Shown: positions 47,143-59,533 of the stretch, piece after piece
Numbering within the stretch: the first letter of the stretch is position 1
Layout: every line of letters starts with the position of its first letter
Assembly: GCA_037954665.1 (NCBI GenBank)
Contig: JBBMOL010000096.1
Coordinates: 1,674,001 to 1,738,000 of the forward strand
Source: Laguncularia racemosa
Taxonomy: Eukaryota; Streptophyta; Magnoliopsida; Myrtales; Combretaceae
DNA: 64,000 nucleotides
Direction: 5' to 3'
Position numbers and translations under genes: made by a program
The notes under the pieces: model-generated
The model's input: the letters and a program-made list of their open reading frames with translations, nothing else
Told to the model about the DNA's origin: nothing
The model's database searches: none

Positions 47143-48480
47143 TAACCAAATAATTTGCTATGTCAGCAAACCATGGAGAGTTAGGTTCACTTACCTGGGT
47201 GGCAACATACAAGCGTTACTCGGGAAATGCATCATTAATCTCTTTTTCGTTCAATTTCTCCAAAGTCGGATTGTCAAGTCTAGATAGGTGACATGTGGCA
47301 AGATTCTCAGCACTTTCTTATCTCTAATCTTGATATTGAATTCTTAGAGCAATAAGATCCATCGAATGAGTCGTGGTTTAGCATCTGATTTACTCAATAA
47401 GTATCTTAAAGCAAAATGGTTAGTAAAAACAATAACTTTAGATAGAATCAAATAGGAATGAAATTTATCAAATGCAAAGACGACAACTAATAGCTCTTTT
47501 TCAGTAGTTGTATAATTTTCTTGTGCATCCATGAGGGTTTTGCTAGCATATGAAATAGGTTGGAAATGCTTATCTTTTCTTTGCTCAAGCACGGTTCTAA
47601 CCGTAAAGTCACTGGCATCGGACATTAACTCGAAGGGGAGATACCAATTGGGGGAAACCATGATAGGGGCATTAGTTAATTTATGCTTAAGAGCATTAAA
47701 TGCATCAAAGCACTTTTGTGAGAACATAAATGGTACATCATTCTCCAATAACTTAGTCAAAGGCCTAGCTATCTTAGAGAAATCTTTAATGAATCTCCTG
47801 TAAAACCCTACATGTCCTAAGAAGCTTCAAATGGCCTTTACTGAGGTCAAGGGTAGCAAGTTGGCAATTATTTCAATCTTAGCAGTGTCCACTTCAATCC
47901 CCCTAGCAAAAACCTTGTGCCCCAAAACGATTCCCTCTTGCACCATGAAGTGGCACTTCTCCCAATTAAGGACTAAATTGGTCTCTTCGCATCTTGTCAA
48001 TACCCTATCCAAGTTGTGAAAGCAATGCTCAAAAGAGTCCAAAAACTGAGAAGTCATCCATGAAGACCTCCATTATTTCTTCGATTAAGTCTTCAAAAGT
48101 GGCTACCATACATCATTGGAAGGTTGCTGACACGTTACAGAAGCCAAAAGGCATCTGTCGGTATGCAAAGGTGCCATAAGGGCATGTAAAGGTGGTCTTT
48201 TCCTGATCTTCTAAGGCAATTGGAATTTAAAAGTATCCAAACAAACCATCCAAAAAGCAATAATGCATATGCCCGGCTAATCTTTCAAGCATTTGGTCTA
48301 TAAATGGTAGGGGAAAATGATCTTTCTGTATGGCATCATTTAGCCTGCTATAATCGATGCAAACTCTCCATCTGGTAACCCTCCTTGTTGGGATGAGCTC
48401 ATTCTTCTTGTTTGGGACCACCGTTATACCTCCTTTCTTAGGAACAACCTACATAGGACTTACTTAGGAGCTATCAGAAA
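47143..48480 (-). pseudogene. Reverse transcriptase and RNase H of second Athila-like element
   Basis: 48227-48421 holds the palm start (WRVCIDYSRLNDAI, DHFPLPFIDQML). The active site reads FMDDFSVFG at about 48038-48064, the Athila form of the YVDD motif, with both Asp residues kept; a frameshift follows. 47827-48057 carries NWEKCHFMVQEGIVLGH. 47344-47760 holds RNase H (FELMSDASDFTV; YTTTEKELLVVVFA). Stops and shifts make it inactive. Confidence 0.92.
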
Positions 48481-48631
48481 TAAGGTATATCAAACATGCA
48501 TCCATAAGTTTAATTACCTCAGCCTTAACAACTTCCGTCATATTCGAGTTTAACCTTCTTTGGGGTTGAACAACCGGTTTGAAGTTATCTTCCAATAAGA
48601 TCTTATGAGTGCAAAAAGAAGGATTGATGCC

Positions 48632-49430
48632 CTAAATATCCGATATCTTCCACGCGATAGATCTCTTATGTTCCCTAAGAACTTGTAGGAGCTTTTCTTT
48701 CCGACTAATCTCCAAATTAGAAGAAATAATCACCGGTAATTTAGAGTCCTTTTCTAGAAAAGCATACTCTAAATAATCAGGTAATTGCTTGAGCTCTAAC
48801 ATTAGTGGTTCTTCAATGGAGGGCTTTAATCTTACTCTCTTTCCCCTATCGATCTCCTCAAAGTCCTTTTTGCCTCTGCATGAACTCATTAGCTTCTAAT
48901 TGAATTAAATTTTCTGTGTGTACAAGGTTTTCTATCGGACTCACCTCACCTTGCGTTATACATAGCTCCAGAGGATCTTCATAAAGTATGTCCTACATAC
49001 AACTAGCAACAGAAAGATCAATATTATCAAGAAAATAACACGTGTCATCTTGATTAAACAGTTTCTTTAACACCTCTAGAACCTTGAATACCAGCTCTTC
49101 ATCACCAACTCTTAGGATAAGTTTATCGTTGCTGACATTGATAATAGCTCTAATAGTAGCCAAAAATGGTCGACCTAGGATCAAAGGGACCTCTATATCC
49201 TCATCTATATCTAGAATGACAAAATCAATAGGAAAAATAAAGGTCTCAACCTTAACCACCACATCCCCAATAATACCTCTAAGGTACCTTACTGACCTAT
49301 CAGCTAATTGTAAGCTCATACGTGTTGGTATAAGCTCTCCTAATCCTAATCTTTTAAAGAGTTTATACAGCATTAGATTATGCTTGCTCCCAAGTCTGCT
49401 AAGGCTTTTTCTATAGATAGAGTGCTGATT
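48632..49430 (-). pseudogene. Protease region of second Athila-like element
   Basis: The minus-strand active-site block reads ALADLGASI near 49395, then a frameshift; the frame resumes as LYKLFKRLGLGELIPTRMS and PLILGRPFLATIRA (48993-49373). 48632-48889 is the linker to reverse transcriptase (KLPVIISSNL, EHKRSIAWKISDI, the latter being the entry to the reverse transcriptase). Confidence 0.88.
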
Positions 49431-51245
49431 AGGAAGGGGATAGTAAAGCTCCCTAGATCTTTCAGCTTTTTAGGAAATTTGTTCTACAAGATCGTTGAGC
49501 ATTCCTCATTGAGTGTCACCATAGATAACTACTCTAACTTCTGTTTGTTAGACAATAGATCTTTTAGAAATTTAGCATATTTGGGCATCTGCGATAAGGC
49601 CTCAACAAAGGGTAAGTTAATATGCAGTTGTTTAAAGAGTTTTAAGAACTTACCAAAATGCTTATCGGTGCGATCCTTCTTTAGGCGAGTGGGGTAGGGT
49701 ATGGGTGGTTTAAACTCCTTAACTTCCTTATGTGGTTCACTTTGCTTCTCAATGATTGTGGTCCCTATCCTCACCTGATCCTTTTCTATTAAATTGTCAG
49801 CCCACAACTCCTTTCCATTCCTAAGGGTTACTGCCTGAACATGTTCTCTAAGGTTCATTTCAATATTCCCAAGCAATGTTCCCAGTTGCCTTTCCAACAT
49901 CAGTTTTGCAAGCTAACCTACTTGGTTTTCGAGGTTATGGATAGAGGCTTCTTGATTTTTAAGAGACATCTCTGTGCTTTGGAATCGAGTGTCTAATGTC
50001 TGAATAAATTTAGTTAGAACCTCTTCCAGACTTGGTTTTTTATCTTGAAGTGGGGGTTGCTGGAATCTAGGTGGGGGTGGGTTAAGTGTGGTTTGATATT
50101 TATTTTGGCCTTGATTACTCTACAAGAAGTTTGGATGCTTTCTCCACCCAGGTTATATGTATTACTATAGGGATTATTCTAGGGCACAGAGGGGTTTCCC
50201 ATGTAACTAGCTTATTCTAATTGGTCCTGATCCATAAACCCTCTAGCAACAACATCACCGTGGATCATCTGAGATTGTTGTGGTGCAACTGAAAGCTCGT
50301 CTATTTTTCTGGTTAGTACGTCAACTTTAGCTGATAATGCTGTCACCACATCTACATCAATAATCCCTGCAGCTTTATGCCTTACCTTAATATTCTCCCA
50401 TTGGTAATTATTCATAGCCATTTCCTCAATTAAGGTTTGGGCTTGCTTAGGTGTTTCAGTATTCAATGTGCCTCCGGTTGTAGCATCAATCATCTGCCTC
50501 GTCATTAAATTGAGACCATTATAGAACATTTAAATTTGCATCCAAAGGAGGGGACCGTAATGCGGACATCATTGCAACAGATCTTTAAAGCGCTCCCATG
50601 TATCATATAATGTCTCAAATTCAATCTGAGCATAAGTAGAGATATCATTCTTAAGCTTTGCAGTTTTTGTAGGTGGGAAATACTTTTCTAAAAATTTCTC
50701 AACCATTTCATCCTATGTAGTGATTAATCCTCGTGGGAGAGAATTTAACCACTGTTTCGCCCTATCTCTTAAGGAGAATGGAAACAATCTCAAGTGTATA
50801 GCATCATCGCTAACCCCATTAATTTTAAAAGCGTCACATATTTCCAAAAAACTAAAAATATAAGTATTGGGGTCCTCATCCTGCAAGCTATCAAATTGGA
50901 CAAATTGCTGCACCATTTGAATAATATTTGGTTTAATCTCAAAATTATTCACAGCAACTACTAGTCTAGCAATACTCGAGTCGGTCCTAGTAAGTTAGGT
51001 CTTACATAATCGGACATAGTCCTAACTGCATTCCGATTCCCATTATTTGCCATTTTGACTAATTCATATTCTTCTTCCATCTTAACTTTCGAAGGGTATC
51101 CTAGATTTAATTCGTCCACTGTTTGTTTTACACTCTTCCTCAAGCCCTTGACGATTCTCTCTATTTCAAGGTTTATTTCCAGAAGGTATGTTGAATTACT
51201 TCTGGTCATACACTGCAAAAGAATACTTTTTAAATCAGTCTCCAA
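49431..51245 (-). pseudogene. Gag of second Athila-like element
   Basis: Segments at 50961-51245, 50713-50952, 50212-50529 and 49529-49900 follow in order. The capsid part reads MNNFEIKPNIIQMVQ, DPNTYIFSFLEICD and LFPFSLRDRAKQWL, a clear Athila/Ty3 capsid. 50212-50529 begins MFYNGLNLMTRQMID. The last segment ends MPKYAKFLKDLL, the lead-in to protease. Confidence 0.92.
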
Positions 51246-51320
51246 GAAGAATAGTAACCAAGATGAAAGAAAAAGAAAAAAAAAAGATTAATAAAGTATT
51301 AAGCGTTCTTAATATTATAG

Positions 51321-51338
51321 TCCCCAGCAACGGCGCCA
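51321..51338 (-). other. Primer binding site, Asp-tRNA
   Basis: On the minus strand it reads TGGCGCCGTTGCTGGGGA, one base from the Athila consensus, 5 bases from the LTR. Confidence 0.9.
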
Positions 51339-51343
51339 AAAAT

Positions 51344-52030
51344 TGATATTGTAGGCAAGTGCACCTATCGATTAATGTAATATAGTGAACTAATTACAAA
51401 TGTCGTCCCATAGAGACTACAATTACTAATATTAACTAAGACTTTATTATCTAATCGTCAAATTAAAATGTATTGATTAATTAAGAAATTTTAGTTGTTT
51501 AATTAATAATTATAAAAAAATGAAAAGAAAATAGATATACTAAAAAGTTTGAATTAATGTTATAAGAATAAGCATCTAGATTTAGTTTTCCCCTAGAATC
51601 ATATATAACTCATTATAGTTAATTTCGTTTTCAATCTTTATTTTCTTAACTGTAGAAATTCTGTAATCAAATTAATATCTTTCTCAAGATTATTAATTTC
51701 TAATCTTAGGTTGATTAATCAAGATCTCTCTCTAATTAAAACCCCTAAAATTGCTTTATCGATTTTTGAATTCCATTATTAGGTTTGACCCTAATTCAGA
51801 AGATTTATGTCATCCTATCTCTAGGGTTACATGCAACTCTTTTCAATTATACTAGATCTAATTATATAAATGATTTCTTAATCTATTTATATAATATCAA
51901 TAATCAAGAATTAATACTCTAGAAATATTAAATTCTTGCAATGAAGAACAAGCATAATTGAATTAAAATAATAAAGATTTTATTGAATAATAACTGAAAT
52001 AAAATTATATAATAATTCTAAGGTTCTACA
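51344..52030 (-). repeat. 5' LTR of second Athila-like element
   Basis: The plus-strand edge TGATATTGTAGGCAAGTGC follows the primer site. The far edge at ...GGTTCTACA is placed by TG...CA rule and by where PMD protein sequence begins; no partner LTR confirms it. Like the first Athila LTR it has a GGCAAGTGCACCTAT block and an ATTACTAATT-rich middle. Confidence 0.65.
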
Positions 52031-53420
52031 AATCTAGACACACGAGATTGAAGGTGCTGCCATTTTGCTACAGGTGTAGGTCAGGGATAGATTTCCCCAC
52101 ATCGCACCTATTAGTCGACACGGACTATCTGTACTAGCTGGATCTCCATTGGCGGCACATTAGAACACACCGAAGGACACACAATTTCACCCCACCTACG
52201 TAATCGGCGCATATCGGGATACATTGGACAGGCAAAACATGTCGTAGGTACTTCAGTAACCAAACTTTTTTCCTTGCAATTAATCATATTTATCATTTAA
52301 AGTCAATATAACTTCCTATTTTCAGGTTGAATGGAAGTCATATGACGGGAATTTAATTAATCTCCTATTGTATTTCTGCAAAGCTGGAGTGCACATTTAG
52401 TCGACTCAAGTGCCACTTATTTGTTTCCACATTGTTGAGTGGCATTTCCCAGATCGAGTGGCAAGGTAATTTGGTGGATTCCAATATATCCCACAGCTAG
52501 CGCTCCATGAAATCGACCTGCGTGGCCAGATTGATGTTGATTGGACAGTCCAGCATGCAATGTATTTAAACATGTGGGAATAGCGGGTCGGTTGAGTCTT
52601 TCATATGGATGGCCCTCATGGTGTGCATGATAGTTACCTACAACGGTATAGATCGATCGGCAAATAATATATTGGACGCATGGGGGATGTTCTTGGATTT
52701 CTAGTAAGTACGATTTACATAAACACTCAGTAATGTCCAAATAATTACATGATCCCGTTAACCTTAATTTATGTTTTGTTCATACTTGTAGGGTGACACC
52801 TTACGACAAATTTGCTTATTGTCGGATATAGACACGGTCGTGAGAATAGCTGCTCAGGGTCTTCAGTTCATGCTTCACCATGGGGAGGTAAAGCTACACC
52901 CGCAACCACAACAACAGAACACCCAAGAGGAGGTAAAATCGATTCCAGCACGGTAATGAATGGGGGGACGACGATGACCCCGAAACCGAGGTGAGCTACA
53001 AGAAAATCTAAGGTAAGATAAACAGATGCATATTGATTCCGATACACTACATGCTAGCTTAGGGCCAATGTTTAGCTAATACGAGACATTGCATCGACAT
53101 TTTATAAATGGCCATGTCCTAACACCACTAGCTCCTCAAAAGAAACGCCCTAGAAAACAACCTATGTACTAGGGTGAATCATCCAGTCAGCTAACAGAGT
53201 GGAGTCTCATGCCTCCATGAGCATTCAACAGTACTTCCCACCAACATCCAACCTAGGAGTCTGAAGCTCCTCAAGCTTCACGTGCAAGGCTAACCAACAC
53301 CTTCACTTGGCTAGCTAGGAAATTGACTAGGGGTAGGAGATAGGAGGGCATAAGGATAGGAAGCGATGATTTTTTTAATTCTTTTTATATGTATATGGTC
53401 CACTGTAATGATTAAGTTGA
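52031..53420 (+). pseudogene. Plant mobile domain (PMD) gene, degenerate
   Basis: Translating the plus strand gives, with stops, EIEGAAILLQV, then RFPHIAPISRHG, YVIGAYRDTLDRQ, and after an apparent intron ending TATTTTCAG at about 52327, TQVPLICFHIVEWHFPDRV and HEIDLRGQIDVDW. This block order is that of the plant mobile (aminotransferase-like) domain of the MAIN/MAIL1 family. A second intron (GTAAGTAC at 52703 to about 52791) precedes DTLRQICLLSDIDT. A tail with APQKKRPRKQP ends near 53340. Several stops replace Trp codons. PMD genes are known both as host genes and inside MULE and gypsy elements. It converges on the MULE-2 transposase. Confidence 0.82.
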
Positions 53421-53439
53421 TGTATTTTTACAATTTGTA

Positions 53440-55349
53440 ATAAATTAGTATACATTTTACAACTTCAAATATTTCATAACATTTAACAATGTGTACATAT
53501 ACGATTTTACAACTTCGAATATTTCATAACATTTAACAAATGTCTAAACAAATCGATATTCAAAACAATTTCTCAATAAATGACAAAATTGCAAGTACAT
53601 ATACAGAATATCAAGCATCCCCCTTCTGCCATGTCTTTAAACAAACTAGATAAAGTAGTCGATGATTCACCTAAGCTGCAAAAGAAAAAAGGCTAATGTT
53701 AGCATCACAAATGCAATGTCAAACGTGATGTAATACGTACTGGTATCCATTAGTTACCATTATTGAGTCAACGTGGGCACATTATTCTATTATGCCCCGC
53801 TTCCACAAAGTCCACATGTGATTTGATCTAGATGCTCCCTAATGTCCATCTCCACGTGGTATCTTTTCTGCCTCGGCTTTCCCTTCTTCTGTACGAGGTC
53901 TCCTTTTAGGCAGAGTGACAGGAAGTGCATTGGCTCCCAATCCAACTCATCCCCTATGAGCATAAAGTGCATCCTATATGTTTAGTCCTGATGTGTCCAT
54001 CTGTACCAATCAAGTATAGAATATATCATATCAAGCCTAAGCGAGGTGGCCACTGCATATGTGTGGGAGCATGGCATTCCATATATTTGCCACTTCTAGC
54101 AACTACATGTGTTGTGGGCAAAGTCAAAAATGTGCATTCGACTCCCTCCCCTTAACACATTAGCGACGCGACGACTACCGTTGAGGATTTCAAAAACTCT
54201 ATCGTGCTTGTTGCAGTTGATGACCTTATGGTTACTAGCTCATAAACTCCAACAGTCGATTTTTTCGATTGCATATTTGGTGAAAATTCTACCATTCGCT
54301 ATATTCTCTAATGCCTTCTTATGCTTCTAGACGAAGTACCTGATGTAAGTGTATAATGTTTTCTTCACCAAAGCAGTCACAAATAACTCTCGAGCCCCCT
54401 TCAACACAGATTTGTAGCTTTCAACAACATTGGAGGTTATATACCCAAACCGGGATAGCAACCATCATGAGCTAATGTCTACATATTCAACGACACGTTG
54501 TCAAACCAATCTAACACATCTAGCTTAATCATCCTCACCTAGTCCATCACATAATTCAACTTGCGAGATTATGCTTACAACTTGGCATATGTGACTAACT
54601 TCTTACACTAGGTGTTTTTATGTACCAAGTTGAAGTTGCTCATAATGTGTCGAAGGCAGAACCATCACACCACAAATGGAGGCCGCTATCCATTCGCTTC
54701 TTTTCAGACAATTGATCAAATGCCTACGTGTCTATCCAATATGAGGCAAATGGTTTCACGACCTTCACGATCGTCGACAACATATTCCTTCAGTTTCCTC
54801 AAAAACCAGCCTCATGTCTTAATTGTCTCCTAATCAACCAAAGCGAATGCCAGCATGAGTATATGGTTGTTGCCATCAACGCCACAAGCAACTAGCAACT
54901 TGTGGATATATTTTCCATATAGAAAAGTGGCATCAATGGTAACAACAGGTCTAAGGAATCTCTACGCTACAATGCACAGCCCAAATGCCTATAATACCTA
55001 CTTCAAAGTAGACACACTAGGGGTACTCGATCTGCTCCACCCCCAATCTATTTGTGTTATGGGATTTATATTTTTTTATTACATTGAGAAGTTTTGACAG
55101 TTCATTGTAAGACTTTTTCCAGTTCTCGTACATGAGCTTGATAGCCCGTTTCTTCCCTCTCAAACCCATCTTCTACTGATCCTATAGCTAAATTCCTATT
55201 CGACAACAAAAGTCGACTCAGCCACCTTTATATCAAGATTGTCCCTGAGAAGATTTACAAATCGGCTGGTAAAGAGATTGCAATCCAACTGTGGGTGATT
55301 CTGACTAATTAGCGGATTATTGCATGTATGTAAACCATTGAATCTCGTC
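53440..55349 (-). pseudogene. MULE-2 transposase, truncated at the 5' end
   Basis: It aligns with MULE-1 at 10869-11265 and 15838-17300. On the minus strand CNNPLISQNHPQLDC (55196-55402) matches the N-terminal region, and EMDIREHLDQITCGLCG (53790-53972) matches the C-terminal zinc knuckle part. Many stops interrupt it. The MuDR domain start and everything upstream are missing because the chimeric block starts at 55350. A 50-base stretch (ACATTTTACAACTTC...AACA) is doubled at 53450-53550 but single in MULE-1. Confidence 0.88.
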
Positions 55350-56250
55350 ACCATATTTAATTTGTGCAATACAATAAACAAGTTTTTATAATGATTTATC
55401 ATGATATGAGAACTCGCATTGCAACCAAGCTTAAAGTACTAGATTTGGATTTAGGTATGAAAAAAGTACATTTTTTTTTTTACATTTATTTACTTTTCTA
55501 TTTGATTCATCAATCATTTTTTTTATCTATTTGAATTTTCAATGTTTACAAATTCTTACTTGAAAAAAATAAAGACTTTTATCAAATCTATTAAGTTTTT
55601 TGTTCATCTGTAACATGTGACAACTTTAAATTAGTTCAAAATAATTAAATTAATAAAATGATAATATTATATTTATTTATTTATATAATATAATAAAAAA
55701 TAATTTTTAATATATTTGATGATATAATGCCATAATAATCATAAAAATACAAAAGTAAATTTAAAGAGTTGGAAAAAAATTTACAAATGCTAATTATCTT
55801 AGTCAAGCAGTTTAAAGCCAATTAAAAATTAATACATATCTTAGATAGACAGAAAAATTAACATGTTTCATAAAAATCCTATTTTTATATAATTTAAAAA
55901 ATTTGAGGATTCCAATAAAAAAAAAACTAACTCAAATAAAAAAGCAAATAAATATTAAAGTATAAATATATGTTTTTTCCCTTAATTATAAATTTCGGTA
56001 TACGCTTATGTTTTTAATTTTAAAAGTGTTTATTTTGTATTTAAACATATATTTATAAAGAAAAAAAAAAAAAAAAAGGCAACAAGGGGAAAGAAAACTC
56101 CAGGCCAATATTTCCATTGGGTCGATACGAAGAAGAAGAAGAAGGGCTCCACTTCCTATTCCTCTGTTGGCTCAGGAAAGAGCGAGTTAAACGCATCGGA
56201 GCAACAATCAAGCATCACTTCCATATCCATGGCATAGTATATAATATGTA

Positions 56251-56760
56251 ATGGCAGTTTCAATTCCATCTCCACTCAGACTAACTCCACCAATTCTCTC
56301 TTTTCCTCTTCTCTCAATCCCACAAGCCTCACTCTCACTCGGTTTCTCTTACTACCCATAATCTCTCTTTCTCTTCCACTCTTAATCTCACCTTCCATTG
56401 CCACTCCCCACTCCGAGCCACAAGACGCTCTACTTCTACTCCCAACATCCCTCAGGTCACATCTCTCTCTTTCAACACACTAATAATTATTGATCATCAA
56501 ACCCATCTTTTCTATTTCATTGATTAGTCTCTAGGGTTTTATCTGGTGTAGGATGGTATTGGCGGAGGGAACTCGAAAGTGGGCCCGCTCGATCGATTCG
56601 ATTTATAATGATGAGGATGATGAAGAAGAAGAAGACAGGAGTTTGGATCTATTAGATAGGTTTGCTCAGAATGTGTTTAGGAAAATATCTAAGAGAGCGA
56701 GAAGGCCGTACGATCAGTTTTGCCTCGTTCCATTTCTTCTAAATTGGCATGATATGTTGC
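56251..56760 (+). pseudogene. SHW1-like pseudogene, exons 1 and 2 only
   Basis: The start codon, exon 1, intron 1 and exon 2 of the gene at 30641 are recognisable, as is the start of intron 2. Exon 1 has a 2-base deletion (CTCTTCTCTC) that shifts the frame. Exon 2 lacks about 8 bases after GATGGTATTGG and has another change at AGGCCGTACG. Exons 3 and 4 are absent. The 5' flank with its ATG-GCA-TAG upstream ORF is kept, so the promoter could still work. Confidence 0.92.
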
Positions 56761-56883
56761 ATCTCTCTTTAAAATGTGTTGACGATTTGATTTATATGGA
56801 ATGAAATAAATGGTGGAGCTTTCTTTGAGTCGCTCTCTTACACGTGCAATCGAAATTCTTTTTGCTCCATTAAAATTTAGTAA

Positions 56884-57033
56884 GCTCGCCAGCTTTGTTG
56901 AAGAGACCCCCTATGTCGTAGAGAACTTCCAGTGCCATCTTGTCCTAGATCTTCTTCAGTTCCACTGCTCTTCTACCACCATCACCTTTCTTTTGCTAAT
57001 GGTTCGCTTCACCAGTACCATCCTTCTTCGTTG
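56884..57033 (-). pseudogene. MADS type I pseudogene, 5' fragment
   Basis: On the minus strand it matches the first 50 codons of the MADS gene at 41342. The start codon has become ACG, a stop replaces Lys in KKI(K)DK, and the stretch after LEV is scrambled. The remaining 155 codons are missing. Upstream sequence to 57152 matches the MADS promoter, with the TATA box altered. Confidence 0.9.
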
Positions 57034-57152
57034 ATCTCATCTGATGTTCCCTTTCCAACGAATGTATGTCTTTATTTTATTACAAGAATAATGTCCTGTT
57101 TTCTCTGGGTACAGCGTCTAGGTTGTTAGGACTAGGAGTGATATGTATTTAT

Positions 57153-57442
57153 GTAATTATTGTATGTATTTAAAGAGATAGGAATATAGGGTAGGTAAGG
57201 TAAGGTTAAAATACCCTAAAAATATAAATAAATAATCCAAGAAGCTTTTAAAGCTCAAGACTTTTCAAAAATAATTTCTGTTATCATTAAACAACGAAAA
57301 CACAACTAGTTGTCCGGTTGAAGGAAGACAACAACAACACGACACCAACCAACAAACAATAGAGGAGCACTGGGGACATCCAACTACTAGTAGGGTTGCA
57401 ATGCTCAAAACACAAGCATTATTATCGCAAGGGAAGCCAATC
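57153..57442 (-). other. 3' flank of the alpha-tubulin gene
   Basis: This should be the tubulin 3' UTR, transcribed leftward. Part of it reads AT-rich with AATAAATA-like sequence near 57225; no other gene is seen. Confidence 0.55.
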
Positions 57443-59496
57443 TTAGTACTCATCATCGTCACCTTCCTCACCATCAGGAACCTCAGCACCAACTTCCTCA
57501 TAATCCTTCTCCAACGCTGCAAGATCCTCACGAGCTTCCGAAAACTCTCCTTCCTCCATACCCTCACCCACATACCAATGAACAAAGGCACGCTTGGCAT
57601 ACATGAGATCAAACTTATGGTCAATACGAGAGAACACCTCAGCAACACTAGTTGAGTTTGAAATCATGCACACAGCCCTCTGAACCTTGGCAAGGTCCCC
57701 TCCAGGAACGACAGTGGGAGGTTGGTAGTTAATACCACACTTGAATCCAGTAGGGCACCAGTCAACAAACTGAATGGTGCGCTTGGTCTTGATGGTTGCA
57801 ACAGCAGCATTAACATCCTTGGGCACAACATCACCACGATACATCAGACAGCATGCCATGTACTTTCCATGGCGAGGATCACACTTTGCCATCATGGAGG
57901 ATGGCTCAAAAGCACTGTTGGTGATTTCAGCAACAGAGAGCTGTTCATGGTATGCTTTCTCAGCAGAAATGACTGGAGCATAAGAGGAAAGCATGAAGTG
58001 GATTCTTGGGTAAGGCACCAAGTTGGTCTGGAATTCAGTCACATCCACGTTCAAAGCACCATCAAACCTCAAGGAAGCAGTCAAGGATGAGATGACCTAC
58101 AGCAAAACATAGATCACATGATAACAGCATCATCATCATCCAAAGTAGTAGTCTAAATCAGTTTGCTAGGATCTGGGTGTTGAAGACAAGAAATTAACCT
58201 GAGAAACAAGACGGTTAAGATTTGTGTAGGTAGGGCGCTCAATATCAAGAGAGCGCCTGCAGATATCATAAATGGCCTCATTGTCAAGAAGCACAGCAAC
58301 ATCTGTGTGCTCCAGCAAGGAGTGAGTTGAGAGGACACTGTTGTAGGGCTCAACTACAGATGTGGAAACTTGGGGCGATGGGTAGACAGTAAAGCCCAAT
58401 TTTGACTTCTTGCCATAGTCAACAGACAACCTCTCCAGAAGAAGGGAACCAAGCCCTGAGCCAGTCCCACCACCGACAGCATTGAACACAAGGAAACCCT
58501 GGAGACCAGTACAGTTATCAGCCAACTTCCTGATGCGATCCAGGCACAGATCAACAATCTCCTTGCCAACTGCAATAAAATTACATAATGCAGCATTAAT
58601 ATTTAATCGCATCCAAACATAGCATTTAAGAATTTATTTTATTATATATATATATATATATATAAGCGACACGAAAAGTAAAAGCATACTGGTATAGTGG
58701 CCACGAGCAAAGTTGTTGGCAGCATCTTCCTTGCCGCTTATGAGCTGCTCAGGGTGGAAAAGCTGACGGTAGGTCCCAGTCCTCACTTCATCGATAACAG
58801 TGGGCTCCAGATCTACAAAGACAGCACGGGGAACATGCTTCCCCGCACCGGTTTCACTAAAAAAGGTATTGAAGGCATCGTCTCCTCCACTAGGAGTCTT
58901 GTCACTTGGCATTTGACCATCAGGCTGTCAATAACAGATCCTTCACAATTAATTTCCCAGAAAAACCAACATGAAATAATCCTATTGATACATTTCGCAC
59001 CGCCTATATCCTCTGAATTACAGCAAGTTAACAGTAGACTGGTGCAACTAATGATCTCACTTATCAACCACACATCAAAACCATGAACCGGATAATCATT
59101 GCACGTACTCCAGATCAACAGGTCCGTAGTGCAAGGGGCAGAGTGTACAAGGCCTAGGAACAATTTCAATAATATATGGCTGACCAGCGATGACCGACGA
59201 TTCAACTTAAAAGTCGTTAAATAGAAAGATCTAAATGCAAAAAGATATTGTCCACCATGGACAAACTCCGATCTTCGATTGCTCTCACTAGTATCATGAA
59301 ACACACTGTCGAAACACCAGATCTATCTAGCATTTTTTTTAAAAAGACCATCTAAAACAAGTGCCTAACTGATTAACAAACTAAAATAACCAGCTAGCAC
59401 CAACAGCCAAAATCCATGACACATTTCTGATAAGAAATACATAGATGCATAGATACCAGATCTATCATTTTCCAAGATATACACGCATTCTTTACG

Positions 59497-59533
<37 letters not shown>

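Larger units (their letters stand above)
43740..52030 (-). mobile_element. Athila-like Ty3/gypsy element with pol, one LTR visible
   Basis: Minus-strand order: 5' LTR (51344-52030), Asp-tRNA primer site, gag, protease, reverse transcriptase, RNase H, a solo LTR insertion, integrase. The domains are complete in order but broken by frameshifts and stops. A 3' LTR could not be found left of the integrase end near 43760, so the element is truncated or rearranged there. Confidence 0.9.
55350..57152. repeat. Chimeric duplicated block
   Basis: Three parts from the SHW1-MADS locus are joined: 55350-55992 (from 42329-42985), 55992-56883 (from 30385-31310) and 56884-57152 (from 41188-41459). All keep parental orientation, but the order is rotated relative to the parent locus. 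The joints carry a few bases of matching sequence at the breakpoints (TTTCGGTA or TTTTGGTA; AGTAA). Confidence 0.9.

Noticed and set aside
52111..52296. 61-codon minus-strand frame with several Cys
   Set aside because: The plus strand here codes for PMD blocks (RFPHIAP, YRDTLDRQ), so the minus frame is a shadow.
57722..58090. Plus-strand open frames opposite alpha-tubulin exon 4
   Set aside because: They are antisense shadows of a highly constrained exon; no family features.
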